From NCBI GenBank assembly GCA_963677655.1, contig OY782088.1: DNA of 64,000 nt, one strand, 5' to 3'. This stretch comes from Saccharicrinis sp963677655 (GTDB lineage: Bacteria; Bacteroidota; Bacteroidia; Bacteroidales; Marinilabiliaceae). The number at the start of each line of letters is the position of its first letter. Position 1 is the first letter of the stretch. The notes beneath the pieces are model-generated. The model searched no databases. It had not been told where the DNA came from and was given only the letters and a program-made list of their open reading frames with translations. Below, piece after piece: positions 62,901 to 64,000 of this stretch. A program made the translations under genes and the position numbers.

Positions 62901-63995
62901 ATGAAAATATTATTACTTGGAGAATATAGTGGTTTACATTATAATTTAGCTGAAGGTTTACGTAAGTTAGGACATCAGGTTACTGTTGCTTCTGAGGGAT
63001 GTGGATGGAAAGATTATCCTCGTGATATTAATTTAAATTTTCAAGGACGTTTTCGTAGACTAAAGTCAATATTAAAAATCTTGTTAAATCTTTATCGTTT
63101 TGCAGGTTATGATGTAGTACAATTAATTAACCCTAACTTTTTAGAAGCCTTACCAAATAAAAATCGTTTGTTCTTTTCATATTTAAGCAAGTTCAATAAA
63201 AACATCTTCCTAGGCGCTTTTGGCGATGATTATATTTATGTAAAACATGGAATGGAAGGTGGTTATAGTAAATCTATTTTTAATGAAAAACACCTTTTAA
63301 AGGATGACTTTATTAGCACAAAAGTACTTAGATGTCTTGAGGATGATTATAAAGAGCTAAATTATTTAATAGCAAACAAAGCAAAAGGAATTATTGCTTG
63401 TTGTGCGGAATATCATAAGGCATACAATATTAAATACAGTAATAAGCTTACTTTTATACCGATGCCCATTCAAACAGACCAATTACCTTACTGTAATACT
63501 ATAGAGCGAAACAGCTCCAAAATAAAGTTTTTTTTGGGACATTATAAAGAACGAAGAGTGTATAAAGGAACAGACGTTATAAGTGATGTATTACTAAAAT
63601 TAAAAGAAAAATATCCTGATAAAGTCGAGTTAAATATTGTTGATTCTGTACCTTATTCTACATACCAAAACTTACTTAATAGTTCACATGTTTTATGTGA
63701 TCAGCTTTATGGATATGACTATGGTTTAAATGGAGTCTTAGGAATGACAAAGGGATTAATCTTAGCTGGTTGTGCAAATTCTTATTTATATAATTTAATG
63801 GGAGAAGAAAAAAATAAACCAATTATTGAATTACCTTTAGATAGAGATAAGATATTTGAAAAACTTGAAAATTTAATAATTAACAGTGAAAATCTTATCG
63901 ATAAAGCAAGAAATACGAGAGAATTTGCAATAAAGCATCATAACTATATTAAAGTTGCCAAACAATATGTAGATTTCTGGATATCTAAATTGTAA
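62901..63995 (+). CDS. Family 4-like glycosyltransferase
   Basis: A complete 364-residue GT-B enzyme with an N-terminal KILLLGEYSGLHYNLAEGL (glycine-poor variant of the GT4 start), VTVASEGCGWKDYPRDI and a C-terminal half with FFLGHYKERRVYKGTDVISDVL, LNIVDSVPYSTYQNLLNSSHV and DYGLNGVLGMTKGLILAGC. The Glu of the usual E-x7-E motif is not clear; the segment around GLNGVLGMTKGL takes its place. It probably acts in surface polysaccharide assembly. It is divergent from the flippase gene with an 80-bp gap. Confidence 0.85.
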   Translation: MKILLLGEYSGLHYNLAEGLRKLGHQVTVASEGCGWKDYPRDINLNFQGRFRRLKSILKILLNLYRFAGYDVVQLINPNFLEALPNKNRLFFSYLSKFNKNIFLGAFGDDYIYVKHGMEGGYSKSIFNEKHLLKDDFISTKVLRCLEDDYKELNYLIANKAKGIIACCAEYHKAYNIKYSNKLTFIPMPIQTDQLPYCNTIERNSSKIKFFLGHYKERRVYKGTDVISDVLLKLKEKYPDKVELNIVDSVPYSTYQNLLNSSHVLCDQLYGYDYGLNGVLGMTKGLILAGCANSYLYNLMGEEKNKPIIELPLDRDKIFEKLENLIINSENLIDKARNTREFAIKHHNYIKVAKQYVDFWISKL

Positions 63996-64000
63996 TTCAT

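Overview
The window is AT-rich (roughly one third G+C) and comes from a member of the Bacteroidota, most likely a marine Bacteroidia of the Marinilabiliales/Marinifilaceae type. The phylum call rests on TTG-N19-TAnnTTTG promoters, a one-protein hybrid two-component regulator, a FISUMP lipoprotein, a TonB-dependent receptor for thiamine and the M16 protease pair. The family-level call is inference. No insertion sequence, phage gene or CRISPR array was seen.

Region 1 (1-7 kb) holds regulators and a lipoprotein, all on the minus strand: the start of a secreted protein cut by the window edge, a receiver-less LytTR protein, a FISUMP lipoprotein, a LytTR response regulator and a 1353-residue hybrid sensor/AraC regulator.

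Region 2 (7.1-34.5 kb) is the centre of interest: about 26 minus-strand genes, mostly 2-60 bp apart or overlapping, forming an aryl polyene / flexirubin-type type II PKS cluster. A tyrosine ammonia-lyase would make p-coumarate, and a phenylacetate-CoA-ligase-like enzyme would activate it. Two ACPs, three catalytic ketosynthases, one ketosynthase with all three catalytic residues replaced (chain-length-factor-like), one truncated ketosynthase-like protein, a FabG reductase and two half-degenerate hotdog proteins would extend the polyene. An O-methyltransferase-like protein, a thioesterase, LpxL-like and glycerol-phosphate-type acyltransferases, a GT2-DUF2062 fusion, two CrtI-like flavoproteins, a C45 Ntn acyltransferase and a PAF-acetylhydrolase-like enzyme are candidates for tailoring and head-group attachment. 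A 1278-residue MMPL-acyltransferase-methyltransferase fusion, a LolA-like carrier and a lipoprotein would move the product to the outer membrane. No dialkylresorcinol genes (darA/darB) are in the window, so the alcohol or lipid partner is not explained here.

Region 3 (34.7-49.9 kb) has an alpha/beta hydrolase, an inactive/active M16 peptidase pair, and two thiamine units each led by a TPP riboswitch. One is uptake and salvage (TonB receptor, PnuT, ThiN); the other is thiazole/pyrimidine synthesis (thiS-C-G-H-F, without thiE or thiD). A plus-strand pair of small envelope proteins lies between them.

Region 4 (50-64 kb) has a hybrid kinase paired with a substrate-binding lipoprotein, two large membrane proteins, metK behind a compact SAM-riboswitch candidate, a tRNA-Glu / rpsT / tRNA-Glu unit with a clear promoter and terminator, radC, and the start of a surface-polysaccharide region (GT2, flippase, GT4).
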